Below are positions 21,659 to 34,098 of a stretch of 64,000 bases of DNA, piece after piece. Made by a program: the position numbers and the translations under genes. The notes under the pieces were generated by a model. The model saw only the letters and a program-made list of their open reading frames with translations. It did not search any database and was not told where the DNA came from. Every line of letters begins with the position of its first letter. Positions within the stretch are counted from its first letter, which is position 1. Where the stretch lies: NCBI GenBank assembly GCA_009801085.1, contig VNWV01000042.1:31392-95391 (forward strand), in the 5' to 3' direction. The stretch comes from Lasiodiplodia sp. COLG20 (lineage: Eukaryota; Ascomycota; Dothideomycetes; Botryosphaeriales; Botryosphaeriaceae).

Positions 21659-23036
21659 TCCACAGCAACTGAACCGGAGGAGGAGTGAGGAATTTGGCCT
21701 GCATGCTTGCGTGAATCAGAGTCTAGCATGAAGAACGCAGCCACAAATATCAGGATTGTTGAACATGCAGTGCAGGTTTCCATGTGCATGCGTTTCCTAA
21801 TGCAGCTCAATATCCTGCAAGGTGAGGATATCACAGGACCTCAAACGCGTCTTTCCAGTACGCCACAGATGCGAGATTATGGCTAGGTGCCAGGCGTGGA
21901 ATTTCTTTGTTCAGATTCGCTATGGGCACACTTATACCGCGCTCCTACACGAGGACCAAATGAAAAGCGACCGGTGCAGACTCCGAAGAATAGGGCGTTT
22001 TGCCAAGTGCGGTTTCGCCCCGAAAGAGGCTGGAAATACGAATCACTTCCTTGGCCGGCAGCGTCTTTGCCTCTTAGATATGTCACGGTTGTGATTAGGC
22101 CCGGAGTGCAACATCAGCGGCACTCATCACAGCGCACGCGTGGCTAACGAGAGATTGCCGCAATCCATCAACAGTGCAAGTCGGACAACATACATGGCTG
22201 TGAGTTACAAGGAGATGGTCCAGGCGGAGGCCAGGGTTCGTCCAACTGCTGGGTCGCAGCTTGTGGCACCGCAGGTACACTCTAACCCGAAGCCGCCCAC
22301 GCGTCGGTCGGGAGCGTGCTTGGCTCACTCCTGTGATGCAGCTCTTCCGGGTCTGCCCGAGCTTTTATTCACCAGTATTACCCGTCGCGGGCCGATGTAG
22401 CTGCAGGTGGAGGGTTTTTGTGGAAGTGGAAGTGCTACTGAAAAAAGGCGAGCAACAACATGCATATAGGAGCTCCCACGCCTACTAGCTCCAAGTAAGC
22501 GAGCCGAAATCGCGCCCGCGTGCGCTTGCAAAACGCCGGTGCGAATCCCTTAACCGGGAGCGGCTGGCAAGCTCGCAAGGCCCCCCGCTGTCGGGAACTA
22601 ATGGGTCAGCGCAGAGGTAAGGACGGCAACTACAGCAGTCGTGGCTTCCGCCGTCTGGCCGCGTAGAGTTGTGTCTCACACTAAGACCGAGCCATTCCAG
22701 ACTGAGTTCACGCGCAGTCTAGACTGCTTTGTTGCCCCAGACACCCTGCCACCGAGTGCGCGCGGCCTTCAACATCCATGATCTGATCCTCTTTCATCCC
22801 CAGCCCGCCCAGAGCCCTTGCCCCGCGTTGTCGTGTCGCCCGCCGAGCTTTGGACAGCAACAACACAACAACGGTAAAACCGGTTTTTTTATCTACATCT
22901 CTCCGGCCTCCAGGACCGGATTCTCGAGCATGCCACGGCTCTAGCTCACCCACGTCCCCGTCCATCCGACCCCGCTCGCAAGCCGCGGCCCCAAGGCTCC
23001 TTTCCCGAAGCCTTCCTCCGCAGTGGCTGAAGGGCA
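21659..23036. other. Intergenic, no gene recognised
   Basis: 1.4 kb containing the BDP1 3' end and the promoter of the histidine kinase. Only short frames without similarity are visible, and no RNA gene. The last 300 bp are C/T-rich on the plus strand, as expected for a leader. Confidence 0.45.
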
Positions 23037-26000
23037 ATGAGGAATGGGTCTCTAGCAGCGGGCAGTGCCCAACCCTTCCTGGACAGGGGGCCTGGGACGC
23101 ACGCCAGAGAAGATGGATCCTCCATCTATTTCATGTGCAACGACTTCTGGTGCAGCAGATACACCGATGCAGATTCCCGTTCGCGTTCGTGTCGCGCCTC
23201 CGTCGATGAAGTCAACAAGATCTGCCTGTTGGATTTTCTCCAGATTGACACTCGGCCGACCTTTGTGTTAAAGCTGGACACCTTCCACGAATCTCACAGT
23301 CTTCTTCACCCGATATACTGCAATCCAGCCCTGTTGGAGTTTGCAAACGGCAACCTGCTCGCTCTCATCACTGGAAAGGGCGATGCCAATATCATTGGTG
23401 CATTCTCCACAAGAAAACATTCGAAGTTCAGAAAGTGGGCCTATGGTGAAGAGGACGATTCTCGCAACGGGACCTTTAGGTATGGCAACATACAGTGGAC
23501 GAAGGTGGTGGTCATGGGCCGATGGGCCGTTGTCAGCAGTGCACCCGACAGACCGCATCCGACCTTGGGCTTTGGGGGGCTTGCTCCAGGTCCTGTACAG
23601 ACAGTCACTACAACGCCCACGTCTGTTGGATCTCCAAGCATTGATCCAGATGTGCGACCTAACCACAGTGTCCAGCATCGATCCCATAGTGATGGTATTG
23701 TCGTCACGCAGCATACTAGCTCGGGGCCGGAATTTGTAAGGCTTCCAGTGGAATCGATAAACCGGCTGTCCAGGATAGATGGTGCCAATCCCAACGACCT
23801 TAGCGATATGCCATCTACCGCTGGCTTCGATTGGACGGGTGACCATCCCATTCCAAACATGTCTGACCATGTCCGATTCGCCCGATCCGTGGACTGGAGC
23901 CAAACGCCGCTAGGTCCGATGTGTACGTGGTCCGCGCCTCTCCGTACGATCAGTAATCTCGTCATGCGAGATCCCGACCCTTCCGTTTTATTCTGGGGAA
24001 AAGAGGTCGTCATGATCTACAATGAAGCTTACATCGAGCTCATTGACCAGATGCATCCGATGGCCATGGGTACAAGCGCCAAGGCGGTGTTCAAGGATTA
24101 CTGGAACCACTTCGTCCCTATTGTCACTCGGAATTTGTTGACTGGAGATGCCATTCCAGAGAAAGACCTGCTAATCTTCCTTCAAAGAAGTAACATTTTG
24201 GAAGAGACGTATTTTTCCTTCACCTTCCTTCCCGTTGTGGATGATCAAGGGAGCGTAGTTGGCCATTACGAACCCGTGACGGAGACCACAAAGCAGGTTA
24301 TTTCCGAGAGACGATTATCCACATTGCTAAGGCTTAGCGAGGAAACTTCTACCGCCCGAACCCTGGATGCTTTCTGGAGGTCCATATTGCAGGCTCTATC
24401 GGACAACGACAAAGATGTACCATTCGCCACGATATATGCTGTTGGGGATGACGGAGATTCAAGCGACTGCTCTTCTCTGAGCTCGATCAAGAGTGTTGTA
24501 GGAGAATGCCTGTTGAAAGGCTCCCTTGGAGTGCCTGAAGGCCACCCTGCCGCTCCTCCTCGTCTCGACCTTCTGGAGGGTATCGAAGCCTTCATCCCCT
24601 ACTTGCAAGAGGCCATTGACTCGAGAAAGCCAACCTTCGTGAACTTGACTGATCCAGCTTTCCCTATGAACTTGCTCAACGGTATAGACTGGCGTGGATT
24701 CGGCGATCCCTGCAAGTCGCTTGTCATCTGTCCCATCACGCCGACAACTAGCAGGAACGTTCTGGGCTTTTTGATTGTTGGTCTCAACTCCCGCCGTCCG
24801 TATGATGAAGACTACCAGCAGTTTATGAGCGTCACTGGCAGACTGCTGGCTACCTCGCTAGCATCTGTTGTCCTGCACGAGGAAGAGATTCGTTCTCGTG
24901 AAAAGATGATTTTGCAGGCAGAACTTATGAAGGCGCAACTGGCAGAGCAGCTCGACGTTACCCGGAAAGAGGTGGCAAGAAATGAGAAGAAATTCCAGCG
25001 CTTTGCGGAGCGTGCGGATGTGGCCATCTTCATTGTTGGCTCGGACGGTCACTACACATACCGGAATCAGTCGTGGTTCGAGATTTTCCAGCTGGAAGAC
25101 GACGATCTGGACGTCAGGGATGCCTGGCCCCGCCTCTGCTACGATGAGGATCTGCCGAAGTGTGAGGAGTTCTTCAGGCGTCTTATGGTTGAGAACTGCG
25201 CGATCACTTTCGAACTTCGCCTCAGGAGATCGTGGACGCCAGCAGTCGACGACCCAGCCGTGATAGCAGCCAATGGTCACTCAGAGCAAAGCGTATGGAT
25301 CCTCTGTTCTGCGTACCCCGAAATATCAGACAATGGAGAAATCAAAGAGATTGTAGGATGCGTGACGGATATCAGTCGCCAGAAATGGGGCGAGTGGCTG
25401 CAGAAGCAACGAACGGAAGATGTGCTGAAGTCAAAACGCCAGCTCGAGAACTTCATCGACACCACAAGCCATGAGATGCGCAACCCTCTTGGCGCAATCA
25501 TACAATGTGCCGACGGAATCATAGCATCCCACGAATCTTACATCAACTCCATCGGGAATCTCAGCGAAACGGAACGGAGACTGTTGGAAAGTGGCATCGA
25601 TGCTGCGCAGACTATCTCTCAGTGCAGTCAGCATATGAAATGCATTGTCGACGATGTCTTGACCATGTCCAAAGTCGACTCTGGCCTTCTCGTGATGACG
25701 CCTGTTGATACACAACCGGAAATTCTTGGACAGCATGCCATCAAGATGTTTAAAGCCGAAGCCAAGGCGGCAGGAGTTCATCTTACTTTCGCAATTGATC
25801 CGTCATTCCGTCAGTCAGGCCTTGACTGGGTGTCGCTTGATCCAACCCGGGTTCTTCAAATCATCATCAATCTTATCACCAACGCCATCAAGTTCACCAA
25901 GCTTGAGCCACGACGCATAGTAACGCTGAGTCTCGGTGCGAGCATGGAGCCCCCGTCCAGGTGTATAGTCCACGACATAGATTACATCCGCACCTCCGCC

Positions 26001-27079
26001 GCTCCTGAGGCGCCTTCGCTTGTTGCCGACTGGACGAAAGGCGAATGCGGTTTCATCCAGTTTGCTGTCCAAGACACAGGTCGTGGCCTTACAGATGACG
26101 AGAAAGACCTACTCTTCACCCGCTTCTCGCAGGCCTCACCGCGCACCCACATCCGCTATGGCGGCAGCGGCCTGGGCCTCTTCATCTCCCGCCGTCTTAC
26201 CGAGATGCAGGGCGGCGCGATTGGCTTTTCTTCACGTACACGCGCTGGTAGCACATTTTCCTTCTACGTCAAGGCCCGCCGTAGCACGACGCCAAAGCCA
26301 CTCGACGCGATCGCCAGTGGTCCTGATCCGGACGAGATGAGCGATGTGCTGACCCCTCTGACGCCCGTTGGCAGCCCGGATAACGAAGTGATTAAGACGC
26401 CGCCGCCGCCGCCGCCGCCGCGGCTAGTGCATTCACCGGTGCGGGCGCGGTCGGACTCGCTGGAGCACGATCTTGAAGAAGACTGCAGCCCGGCAAAGAG
26501 ACCGAGCCTACACCGCCCACATTCGAGCTTGTCAGACCCCCTTCACGTGCTACTGGTCGAGGACAATCTGATCAACCAACGCGTTCTAGCCAACCAGCTG
26601 CGAAACAAGGGCTGCCTTGTCTCCGTCGCCAATCATGGCGTAGAAGCGCTGGAATTCTTGCGCCAGACGATATATGCCTCCCCCAGCTACGTCAATCCCG
26701 CGAGTACCAACGACGGTGGTGATGGAAGTGGCAGTTTTCCGCCAGTAATGGCACTTGATGTCATCCTGATGGATTGGGAGATGCCGGTCATGGACGGGCT
26801 GTCGGCCGTGAAGGAGATCAGGCGGATGCAGAAGGATGGCGTGCTTAGGGGCCATGTCCCGGTCATCGCAGTGACGGCGAATGTGCGGAATGAGCAGATT
26901 AACCAGGCGATGGAAGCGGGAATGGTAAGTGCATGCCTTCCTCCAGAACATTACGAGCGTTATCGGGCTTTAAGAGCTGCAGCTGATGAATTTCTCAGGA
27001 CGACGTTGTGTCGAAGCCTTTCCGTGTCCCGGAGCTCTGCAAGAGAATGCGAAGCCTGATCATTCAGCTGAAGAGCTGA
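23037..27079 (+). CDS. Hybrid sensor histidine kinase with response-regulator receiver
   Basis: Cytosolic-type fungal hybrid histidine kinase. It autophosphorylates on His and passes the phosphate to its own receiver Asp, then via an HPt protein. Exons are 23037-26924 and 26999-27079 (1322 residues). Order: an N-terminal PAS-like region (from about 23880), a GAF-like region (about 24300-24880), a PAS domain (about 25000-25380), HisKA with TTSHEMRNPLGAI (the H-box His), and HATPase with N box INLITNAIKFT, G1 DTGRG and G2 GGSGLGLFISRRL. After a Pro-rich linker (PPPPPPPP at 26400) comes a receiver with ED near its start, MDWEMPVMDG (phospho-acceptor Asp) and VTANV. The 74-nt intron is essential: reading through it gives an aberrant end, whereas splicing yields DDVVSKPFR, the conserved receiver Lys-Pro. 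The first ATG follows an in-frame stop, but residues 1-60 are poorly typical, so the true start may differ. Confidence 0.92.
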
Positions 27080-28752
27080 AAGCTCGATCGAAAATACGAA
27101 GAAGCAGCCTCTATTTGTACACGGATATGTCTACATGGTGTACCTGGGCGGAGTCTTCTCTGTTACGCCGTAAATGCAGCAACGAACCATTGTCTTCCTT
27201 TCGATGCCTCATTTGGATCTTCTTTCCTTCGAAGCTCTATTTGATATGGATTCCCTTGGTAATTCGCAGTCGGATTCCCTTTGTTTTGTCCTATTCACTC
27301 CTTTAGTGGACGGCGTATACGGGCGTTCGGAAGCTCGAAGGCGCATGAGGCCGCTATTCTGAGCGGCATTCCCTGATCTCGCGTTTTCTCTCATGTTACG
27401 CTGGCTAAGATGGGTAACAAAGATGGCATTGGCGCTCTGGTAGAACGGCATTAGTCTGTTTTCTCTTTTCACTATTTCTTTTCCGCTGGAAGTTCCACTG
27501 CGGAATGATGATCGTACGACCTGGCAGAGCTAGCGCTCCGGTAGTAGAAGTCTGCATCGTTGCCTGAATCCGCTTGTGGGAAGGCTAGGCAGACGTCCGC
27601 TGGACGGTAGTCCGGAAGGGGGATCGCAAGGACACATACGCATGGGGACAAAGAGAAATAGCGCCACTGAAGTAGTACAAAACAAAGTTAACAGGAGCTT
27701 GAACTTGCCTTGTTCTGTGATCCATATCTACCTGGAATTGCTGGATATCCGGGACGCTAGGCGCTTACTAAAGCCTCGTGAAAGTCGCCCAAGTGCTAGC
27801 CTGCAGCCCCTGGGCCAAGAAGTAACAAGTCTGTATCATCGTAGGCTTTCGCTACTGCCAGTATCACGCAATTTTGAAACGAGACTGTTCTAGCCACGTC
27901 TCGCCATCCTCGATTCTACACGCTTCAACTGCTCTCGTTATGAGTCATTACCAGGGCACATGATGCAAAGTTATCAATATTAGCGGGAGAGAGATTAGCC
28001 GATTCTGGATTCAGCCAGCAGCGAGTGCTTGCGTAGGAATCCGGCAAGGTCAATAGGAGATCTCCGACGCAGAAGATTTGCAGACACGTGGTGTTCAGGA
28101 GAGACACTGGCTATCATAGATTGAATCACTTCAAGTCCACTTTATTCCTAGCGGTAATGGAAAATTCATTATGCACGTGCTCAACTCCGTGTATTTTTGT
28201 AGTAGCACGGTTTCGATTGTGCCTTTTTCTGTGCTTTTTCGTTTTTCTCATTCATCTCCTTCCTTGCTCCGATGAGAAATAAGGAACTGAATTCGTGGGC
28301 TCGAGTATTCAATTGTCTAAAGCATACCAAGTACGTCGGATACTTACTCATGCCGGATTCACTGGTTGAAACGGAAGTTTATTATTTAGCGTTGTGCTCC
28401 ACTCCCGGCCAAACGTGACCAAATACCATGGATATTTTAAAAATAAAATCTTGGGTGCGAAATAGAGGAAAGCGAGCTTGGCGGAAGGCTGCAATATAAA
28501 TAGAATACTTAATTTAATGCAAAGGATAATAATGTATTTATTATATACACACAAGAAAAAGCCAGGGCGCTTATTTACATATACATACATACACTTAAGA
28601 GATAGTGAGTGGGGCGTCCAGGCTTACAAGAGCAAAACCAAACTTCCTACTTAATGATCACCTCATTCATATAGAAGAAAAGAAAGACAGTCTAGGTAGA
28701 TAAATGTAGGAGCCGAAGTGATAAAAAGTTAAAAGGCAAAAAGAAACACCGA
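27080..28752. other. Gene-poor AT-rich region
   Basis: No gene I can support. From about 28100 the composition becomes strongly AT-rich, with T/A runs, TATTTATTATATACACAC-type sequence near 28530 and only short frames. It could be relic repeat DNA, but no terminal repeat or transposase remnant is readable. Confidence 0.4.
28725..28748 (-). terminator. Pol III terminator of tRNA-Trp
   Basis: On the minus strand the sequence right after the tRNA reads TTTCTTTTTG and then TTTTAACTTTTT, giving T runs of five, as expected for RNA polymerase III termination. Confidence 0.7.
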
Positions 28753-28840
28753 TGAGGATGATGCGATTCGAACGCATAACCTTCAGGAAACTCCAGTGTG
28801 TTCGCTGGAATCTGACGCGCTACCGTTGCGCCACACCCCC
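28753..28840 (-). tRNA. tRNA-Trp(CCA) with a 16-nt intron
   Basis: Read on the minus strand. The 5' acceptor GGGGGTG pairs with CATCCTC, with G.T wobbles. Position 8 is T; the D arm has stem GCGC/GCGC and loop AACGGTA. The anticodon arm TCAGA-TTCCAG puts CCA at 34-36, and the T arm is ATGCG/CGCAT around TTCGAAT. A 16-nt intron follows position 37 and contains CTGG, complementary to the anticodon region, as usual in nuclear tRNA introns. The discriminator base is A. The only irregularity is an A-C mismatch at the 31-39 pair. A and B boxes are intact, and a T-rich run follows the 3' end on the minus strand. Confidence 0.9.
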
Positions 28841-29757
28841 GATGTTGATGATTTATGTTCAACGTTTGTTATTAATATCCTATAAAATCAATTTGTTGAC
28901 CAATTACGTAGAGGTCCGTGCTCAGTTATCCTTTAGCAACTGCCGTCTCTCCTCTTGCCTCCGGCTCACCGCTTTCGTTACTTATATAGGCCTGCAAAAT
29001 CAATTTTATTAATGGCAGTTACCACCATAATGACCTACACTTGCTATCCAGATGGATTCGAAGACTAAAGCGGGATACTTCCTCGACCGGATGTATTGGA
29101 ACCTCTTGGACATCCCTGAACTGATACGAAGTTATTCTGAAAACCAAGCACCGTATCCTATACTGCGTGCCGATAGCAACTGGATTTAGGTTTCCCGGAA
29201 TAAAGAAGTGCATGGAGTCATCTTGAGGTACTGGATTGTGCAGACGTAATCGGAAAGCGCCGTGAGTTTCAGCAGTTCCAGAGTAAGCCATTTAAAATAC
29301 ACATCCACTTTTAAAAAGATCATGCAGTGGGCAGCAGGGGGATCGAACGTGTGTATCATGCCTGACTATATCGTCAGCACAAATGATGACCGACAATGTC
29401 AAATACATTTACCTGAAACTCTATCCCAGGTCGCGGGAGTCAGCTTGTTGACGCGATGCACGAGCGAAAACTATCAAAGCGCTTGCTCGGCCTTGGGGAT
29501 CTTTGAAACCCAGGACGAGCCTCAGGGTGTAGAATGAGGAAGGCATTTCGCAGTTGATCACTAGGGTCTACATGAAGGAAGCTATAGAAACGTGATTTAA
29601 AATGCAATGCTTCCACCATTTTTGAGCATTTGGCCAATCACGGGTACCCATGCAGGTGATCTGCACGCTAGCGTGCACCCTTCGCGTCGCTCGACGCGGA
29701 CCGCACGCGTCCCACTCCACACACTCATCCTTATCGTTTCAGTGTGAACTGCCAACT
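28841..29757. other. Intergenic, possible tRNA relic
   Basis: No protein gene seen. Minus-strand sequence at about 29318-29400 has a T-loop-like TTCGATCCCC, an anticodon-like hairpin (CTGAC...GTCAG) and a following T5 run, but no pairing acceptor stem or D arm. It is treated as a possible relic only. The last 100 bp contain the leader of the oxygenase-like gene. Confidence 0.35.
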
Positions 29758-32700
29758 ATGTCAGAGTCATCCGGACTGCAGTCTAACATCATTGATTTGG
29801 GCAGCGACTGCGGCATCAGCGACAGCGAGTCCAGCACCAGCGACGACTATTCCAGCCCCGTCGCTGGTCGTGACATCAGCGTCCAAGCCGGCGACCACGA
29901 AAGCAGTTCCTATGTCGACGACTTCGTAACCTCGCTTTGCACCACTCTGGATTGGTTTTGTCGTGACGATGTTGGCACCTTTGCGCATTCAGCGCCCATC
30001 AGCGATGAGGTGTTCAAGGATCCGCAGATTCACATCGATGGCATCGGTAGGATTCCCGTGCCCCTTAGCGTCGAACACGCGGAGAAGATTGTCGCGCTCT
30101 CCAAGAAGGGAATACTGAAGCCGAATGCCTTTCGTTTTGAGAATCCATTGTGGGAACAGCGCGTGCTGCACCGCCTCGTGGATGAGGCCGTCAAAGAGTT
30201 GAGAATTGGTGGCAAACCGGATGCGATCGGAGCCCAACTGCGAGAGATGTAACTGTAACAAGGATACAGGTGTCGAAGTGCTGTCCATGTGAGCCAGAGC
30301 TGCACAGACCCTGGGTCTCATACTGACGTATTGGGCAGGAACGAGGTAATCGTTGGCGCAGTTGGAACTCTCGTTGTCTGCCTGCCCTCGCTGCACCAAG
30401 GAGGTAATGTGCATGTGAAGCTAGCCTCGGCTGAGGAGAAACTCAAAAGCTCGGGGCAGCGGCCGTCTTTCATGTGCTGGTACGCCCTGACTTTCTGCTT
30501 GAGCGTGCCACTCCGCTGAATCTGGGCAGGTATCGCGATATCGAACCCGAGATAAAAGCAATTTCATCCGGATACCGTTGGACATTGGTGTACGATATCA
30601 AGAACTTTGAACAACCAGACATTTACTCAAGTTCGATGTTGTCTGCACAAACGAGCAAACTCCACGCGAATTTCGAGACCTGGAAGCATCCCGCTTACGA
30701 TTTAGCGCCCCGGTACGTCTACGTGCTAAAGAATGACTATGGAGATCAGCTGAGCTTGGATGCACTCTTTGATGGAGACCTAAATTTGGCCCGCGCACTG
30801 AAAGGGATTGGCCACAAATTGGGTTTCGACATCTTTCTGGCAACTATTGAAAAGAGACGACACGGACGTGTCAAGTTTGACGATTACGATTACGACGACG
30901 ACTGGGCAAGCGAAAATCCTGACGAGATCCACGAGATGAAGGAGATACTTGAGGAAGAAATCTCCCTGGTTTCAGTTTTCGACCTGAGTGGGCGACTTCT
31001 CGTGGAAGATGTCGACATCGAAAAGGAAGAGGTTCTGCAGGAGTACTGGGAGGACGATGACGCAGCATCAGTGACTGACCTGGAAGACTCTAGTGACTAT
31101 GCCACCGCGACGCATAGATTTCGGGGGACCGTAAGTATATTGATCTTAGATGGTGAAAAATGGCTTGCTAAATGATCTATCCAGGCACTTGTGATGATGT
31201 CACACGACGAGGCCAGAGAGTTCTTTGCACATGGACGATGTTCAATAGCTGTCATGTTCGACCATCTGCGCGAACAGCAAGTAGATGATGCGGGCGACAC
31301 GAAAGCTATCTCGGCTTTCAAGGACTTTCTTCTTCGCAGGTCAGCCGACGTCGTACTCCACGGTGATGATCCTGGCGAGCTTGAGTCCATCATCCAAGCA
31401 TGCATATCCCTAAAGGATACTGAACTCTTTAATTCTATTGCACTGCCACTCAAAAAGCCGTTGTCATCCCAAGGACTTTCTGACCTGTCTTCCTGGATAT
31501 GGGAATCCGGATTCCAGTATTTTGAGGCAGGGTAAGGCCGGTAGTTCACTTTGCAGAACTTTCACTGACCCTTACAGACTCGAGAAGTTGACCCCCAACG
31601 AAGCCGTGTTCGAAACCCATGACTTTCTTCAGGCTCTTCTAGGTCATCGATCTTCCGAACGACCGCAGCTAGGCCCTGGAGCGAAATCTGACTTCTTTGA
31701 CTTTGCTGAGCGAAAAACCAATGAGGTGTTGGGGAAGGTCTCTCAGCTCTACTTAAAGGATGTAACAGTATTGGTCGATATGTTGAAGACCACTCGCCAC
31801 TTTGAGCAAACTGCTCAAAAGTAAGTAATATTTTGTCGTGCATTCGCAGACACCGCTAATGATTGGGGGTTTAAGAGTCGAAGAAGCAGTCAGACGGCAT
31901 GCCAGAAATACACCAGTTCTTTTGCATTTTTTAAATGAGGTGTCATCGATGTCTGAGGAGCTACCCGAAAGCTTCATGCTGGAGAGGTTCCCAAGGATTT
32001 TTGCAGACATGGCCGCTCGCTTCTCCTTACGTCACGACACCCAAAAGCTCGACAGAGCTGTCCGAGAGCAAAAGCCGAAGAACCCGCCGTATGGATATTG
32101 GTACCCACCGCCCCAACCAAGATTGGACAACAGCTTGTGGACGCGACTTCCAGGACCGCGACACGTGCCGGATAGCGACTGGCATCTTCTTTCAAGCGTC
32201 ATTGCACGGGCGTTGGAGCTTAATCTGGAAGACGACGTCGCTCCCATCCTTCAGCAGCTTCTGGCCGAGTGCAATCACCCCAATCCTGGCGTTGCCAATC
32301 ACGTCAATCCTTGCATGGCCGACTGCGAGGCAGGACGCATGCTCCTGCCTTTCATGAAGTTCCTCGCTCAGAAAATAAAAGGTGATGGATCGAAGACTCT
32401 CGCCGCATTCCCAAAGATTCGGGAGTTCTACCGAGACTTCGTCACGTTCTACTTCAACCGTGCCGTCGGCAAGGAGCCAATGTTTGATTGGTCGCGCACG
32501 CCTGCACCATCTGCCCCGGGAGATAATCGTCAGAACCATCTCTTCATCACGGATCGTGGACATCTCAATATATTTCTGCGGGACCCACATTACATTGAAG
32601 GTCGCTTTCCACTGCCAGGGTACCGCCAGAAGAAGCTGATTAATTCCGTGCCCCAAGCAGCTGGTTGCACATGCAGCATGGCCACAGGAAGCCTCGTTGT

Positions 32701-33253
32701 CCGGAAGGGGACATGGTCGTGGAAGGCGGCACGAACGAGGTGGGTAGAAGATTGCAAGCGCTTCTTATTGGATGTAAAGAAGCTCGGCGACGTCATCGAC
32801 TTGGAGGCCGTCCTGGGAGACACGTATGGAAGCGTGGTCCTGCACTCGGAGCAGAGGGCGAAACAGGAACCTGAAGTGCCAGGTGACGAACCTCACGATC
32901 GCGTCCCGCCGCACAAGGTGTATGAGTGGGACGGAACGCGGCCATTTCTGGGGGCGCAAATGACATCCTTGATGGAAAGCGGAGATCATCCATACGCCTC
33001 TTTTTACGGCTACCCTCGTAATGGCCGGCAGGGGACGCAACCGCAAAACTTGGTCCAGCCGCCGTTGGCTGGTACCAGTCAGACGCCAGGGCCTCTTTTG
33101 CCAACCGCTGGGAACGTGCTTCCACAGTCCAGTGCGCCGGTGGCCGGGACAAAGCGCAAGGCTGGAGAAAATATGGTGAATACGGACGAGAGCAGGGAAG
33201 CGGTGAGACGGAAGGTGGGCGAGACCAGTGTATTGGACCTGACTGACGATTAA
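29758..33253 (+). CDS. Large 2OG-Fe(II)-oxygenase-fold protein, probably catalytically degenerate
   Basis: About 1079 residues. Exons are 29758-30248, 30300-30479 (a start at 30294 is also possible), 30530-31130, 31185-31531, 31578-31820 and 31876-33253. The N-terminal third belongs to a fungal 2OG-Fe(II) dioxygenase-like family: an acidic start, PVPLSVEHAEKIVALSKKG, ENPLWEQRVL, then GTLVVCLPSLHQGG and ISSGYRWTLVYDI. The chain of introns is supported because joining 30479 to 30530 gives CWYRDIEPEIKAISSGYRW, matching the family layout. In family members the residue before E-[IV] in this stretch is the distal iron-binding His; here it is Pro. By spacing, the usual HxD position reads LGR; an HTD lies four residues earlier. 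The long C-terminal part (about 700 residues) has no recognised fold and ends in a basic, Pro-rich tail. Function unknown. Confidence 0.75.
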
Positions 33254-34098
33254 GCCGGGCATGTGTAAGTTTTGCTTATTGGAGTTTCGTAGTAATGCGT
33301 TTTTTCCCTTTCTTTTTTTGAGGACGGAAGGCTGTAATCGATTGCTAAATGGTTTGGTTAGATGCCGCTTTACATGATCTCCTCGCATGCCACGGCCCAG
33401 GAAATAACGAGCCAACTATTACGCATGAAAAGGAGAAATGGCCCATTCCTTTTTCCGTGCAAACACAGTGGCGACCGTTACGATTTCTAGCACGACAGGG
33501 ACACACATTGTCTTATCTTATCCCGCGTCACGTTCCTGGTATCCTGAATCCCAGCCCCCACTCATTGTGGGTACTTTCTCCTGCATCCACTCTGGCTCGC
33601 TGTCGCACGGTGCTCTTTTGACTCTACCCCACAGCTGCAGGCGTAACTGCCGATGACTGCCATGCCCACCTTTTCGGCTGACGAAGAAGCTTTCAGGCGC
33701 TGTTGGCATCCGCGCTTGTGTTTCTTGGTGATGTCTTTTGCTGCACGGCTCCATTGGCCTTGCGTGAGCTGGACCGTTGCAGCCATGCATCTCTCGTTAT
33801 CTGGACCCCATAGCATCGTCCCTAACCGTCTAGAGGCCGCGTGTCAATACCATGTAACAGCGGTCAAGGTGGTAAGACTGTCGGCCCCCAAGAGATCTTG
33901 ACCCGACTCTCAAAGCCGTGAACTCTCGTGAGGTGGCTTCGGAGCCTCTGCGGTGAAGATGTCTCTCCACCTTCGGTTGCCTTATTTAAGGGCTTCAAGC
34001 TTTCAGTGTAGCTTTTCTGCATCACGTCTAGCTCTCTACACATCTTCCAAAGTAGACTAATTCACCCCGGACTCCGATCATCACCATAAACCAGCGCC
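33254..34098. promoter_or_regulatory. Intergenic with promoter of the NmrA-like gene
   Basis: 845 bp. The 3' end of the oxygenase-like gene is on the left. A TATA-like TTATTTAAG at 33980-33988 lies about 110 bp before the downstream start codon. No other gene is seen. Confidence 0.45.

Noticed and set aside
27000..27059. Histidine kinase ending at 27059
   Set aside because: That end results from reading through the last intron; splicing restores the conserved receiver end at 27079.
30249..30330. Frameshift in the oxygenase-like gene
   Set aside because: At first the frames seemed incompatible, but an intron 30249-30299 (or to 30293) with GT-AG ends joins them in phase, so no lesion is needed.
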